Below are positions 63,101-64,000 of a stretch of 64,000 nt of DNA, one piece after another. This stretch comes from Istiophorus platypterus (Eukaryota > Chordata > Actinopteri > Istiophoriformes > Istiophoridae): assembly GCA_016859345.1 (NCBI GenBank), contig CM029119.1, positions 3,058,609 through 3,122,608 on the forward strand, read 5' to 3'. The notes beneath the pieces were generated by a model. It searched no databases and had not been told where the DNA came from. It saw nothing but the letters and a program-made list of their open reading frames with translations. The translations under genes were made by a program, and so were the position numbers. Positions within the stretch are counted from its first letter, which is position 1. Every line of letters begins with the position of its first letter.

Positions 63101-64000
63101 GGAGAAAGAGAAATTCACTGGAACTGAAAAATCTGTTGGTTAGCCAGTAAGATTAATAAAATCCTATTCTCTCTTTCCTTATTATTTTTCACCCACACCA
63201 CACGCACACATATGGACAATATACTATACACATCATCTACATCATCCATGTCTAATTCCTGAACATCTGTGGTGTTTTCACTTAATTGCCTCCATTCTCC
63301 AGCTGGGTTTTATGAGACAGGCTGACTTCCCAGCTAACCACTGTTACCACAGACACATCATCATACCCTTCTACCACAATTGTACTTAAATCCTGATCAT
63401 CATCACTTGTACATATGCATTTGTAATTTCACAAGTACAGTTGTTTCATGCCACAAAATGTTAGGAATTAATTAAACATGGCGTTTAACTTCTACAGCTT
63501 AGGCTGCAAACATTGGCATTTTCAACAAGGCAAGGCAAAGGAGCACATCATTAGTTAACTACATTGGTTAGGTAGTGTTAAAAACAAGGCCCTTTGTGAG
63601 TGACACATGTACTGTGTAGTATTTCCTACTCTGTGGACTGAATGCTATTAGAGTTTAAGCTAACATGAACAGCTCTGTAGTGGATTCGGTTTACCAGACA
63701 CATCAGATAGTACTCATCCTTCTTCTCTTGTAACATTAAAATTAAAAGTTCAAAAATTTGAACACTGAGTAAATACAAAGTATGTAAGCTAAGCAGGTAA
63801 CAAGTAACAAGTGTTGCTTATTTCAGTATGTTAGCATGCCAAACCTTTCTAAGTAGCACCATACACGAAGTACAGGTGAGGTTGAAAGGGATGTCAACAA
63901 TTTGTTATTAGCAGCTGCCATCTATGTTATATTCATGTTAGCAGCTGCATCACCAGCAAGGTATACATAACTACCTGTCTACTGTCAGTCATATTTCTTG
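59848..64000 (+). other. First intron of the plus-strand gene (to window end)
   Basis: Begins with the GTATGG donor at 59848 and stays GC-rich to about 60,190, then becomes AT-rich non-coding DNA. It includes the inverted dispersed repeat copy at 60,611-60,720. No acceptor followed by a convincing coding exon was found before 64,000. Confidence 0.45.
60611..60720 (-). repeat. Second, inverted copy of the teleost dispersed repeat
   Basis: CCAGTGTTGGAAGAAGACTT, AGATACTTTACCTAGGTA, CACAGTGTGAAAATACT and AAGTGAAAGACCTGCATTTA are the reverse complement, with mutations, of the family seen at 460-622. It lies in the first intron of the plus-strand gene. Confidence 0.6.

Overview
This window is nuclear DNA from a ray-finned (probably percomorph) teleost. 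The evidence is intron-bearing genes with GT-AG junctions, vertebrate-type proteins, long AT-rich non-coding stretches, AC/AT microsatellites, and remnants of transposon families typical of fish: an L2/Maui-like LINE, Tc1-like, Ty3/gypsy, Harbinger-like, and short dispersed repeats. No bacterial genes, CRISPR arrays or operons are present, and almost all uninterrupted ORFs are chance.

Layout. Positions 1-41 kb hold no gene I can support. This stretch contains decayed mobile elements: a 5'-truncated LINE at 1.2-2.5 kb, a Tc1-like remnant at 8.0-8.5 kb, LTR-like modules at 19.8-20.6 and 37.5-37.9 kb, a Harbinger-like MITE at 22.7-23.2 kb, a gypsy integrase relic at 25.6-26.35 kb and a SINE-like repeat near 30 kb. 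It also contains microsatellites, a small tandem duplication and a perfect hairpin. From 41.0 to 49.8 kb lies a compact gene pair: eme1 on the minus strand (8 coding exons, 568 aa reconstructed) head-to-head with mrpl27 on the plus strand (4 exons, 146 aa), sharing a 1.2-kb intergenic promoter. As I recall the human map, the same pair lies head-to-head at 17q21.33, so this is conserved synteny.

From 54.4 to 58.1 kb there is a five-exon minus-strand gene that I cannot name. It would encode a 222-aa single-pass membrane protein with a cytoplasmic PPxY motif. All exon phases close exactly, so I think it is real, and it is the best candidate here for something poorly described. At 59.5-60.2 kb a GC-rich, CpG-rich promoter precedes the first coding exon of a plus-strand gene whose remaining exons must lie beyond 64 kb.

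The two named genes are not one pathway. EME1 is the partner subunit of the MUS81 structure-specific endonuclease (recombination and fork repair, nucleus). MRPL27 is protein bL27m of the mitochondrial large ribosomal subunit. Their link is the shared divergent promoter. No computation was run; exon borders come from reading splice signals, phases and family similarity by eye.
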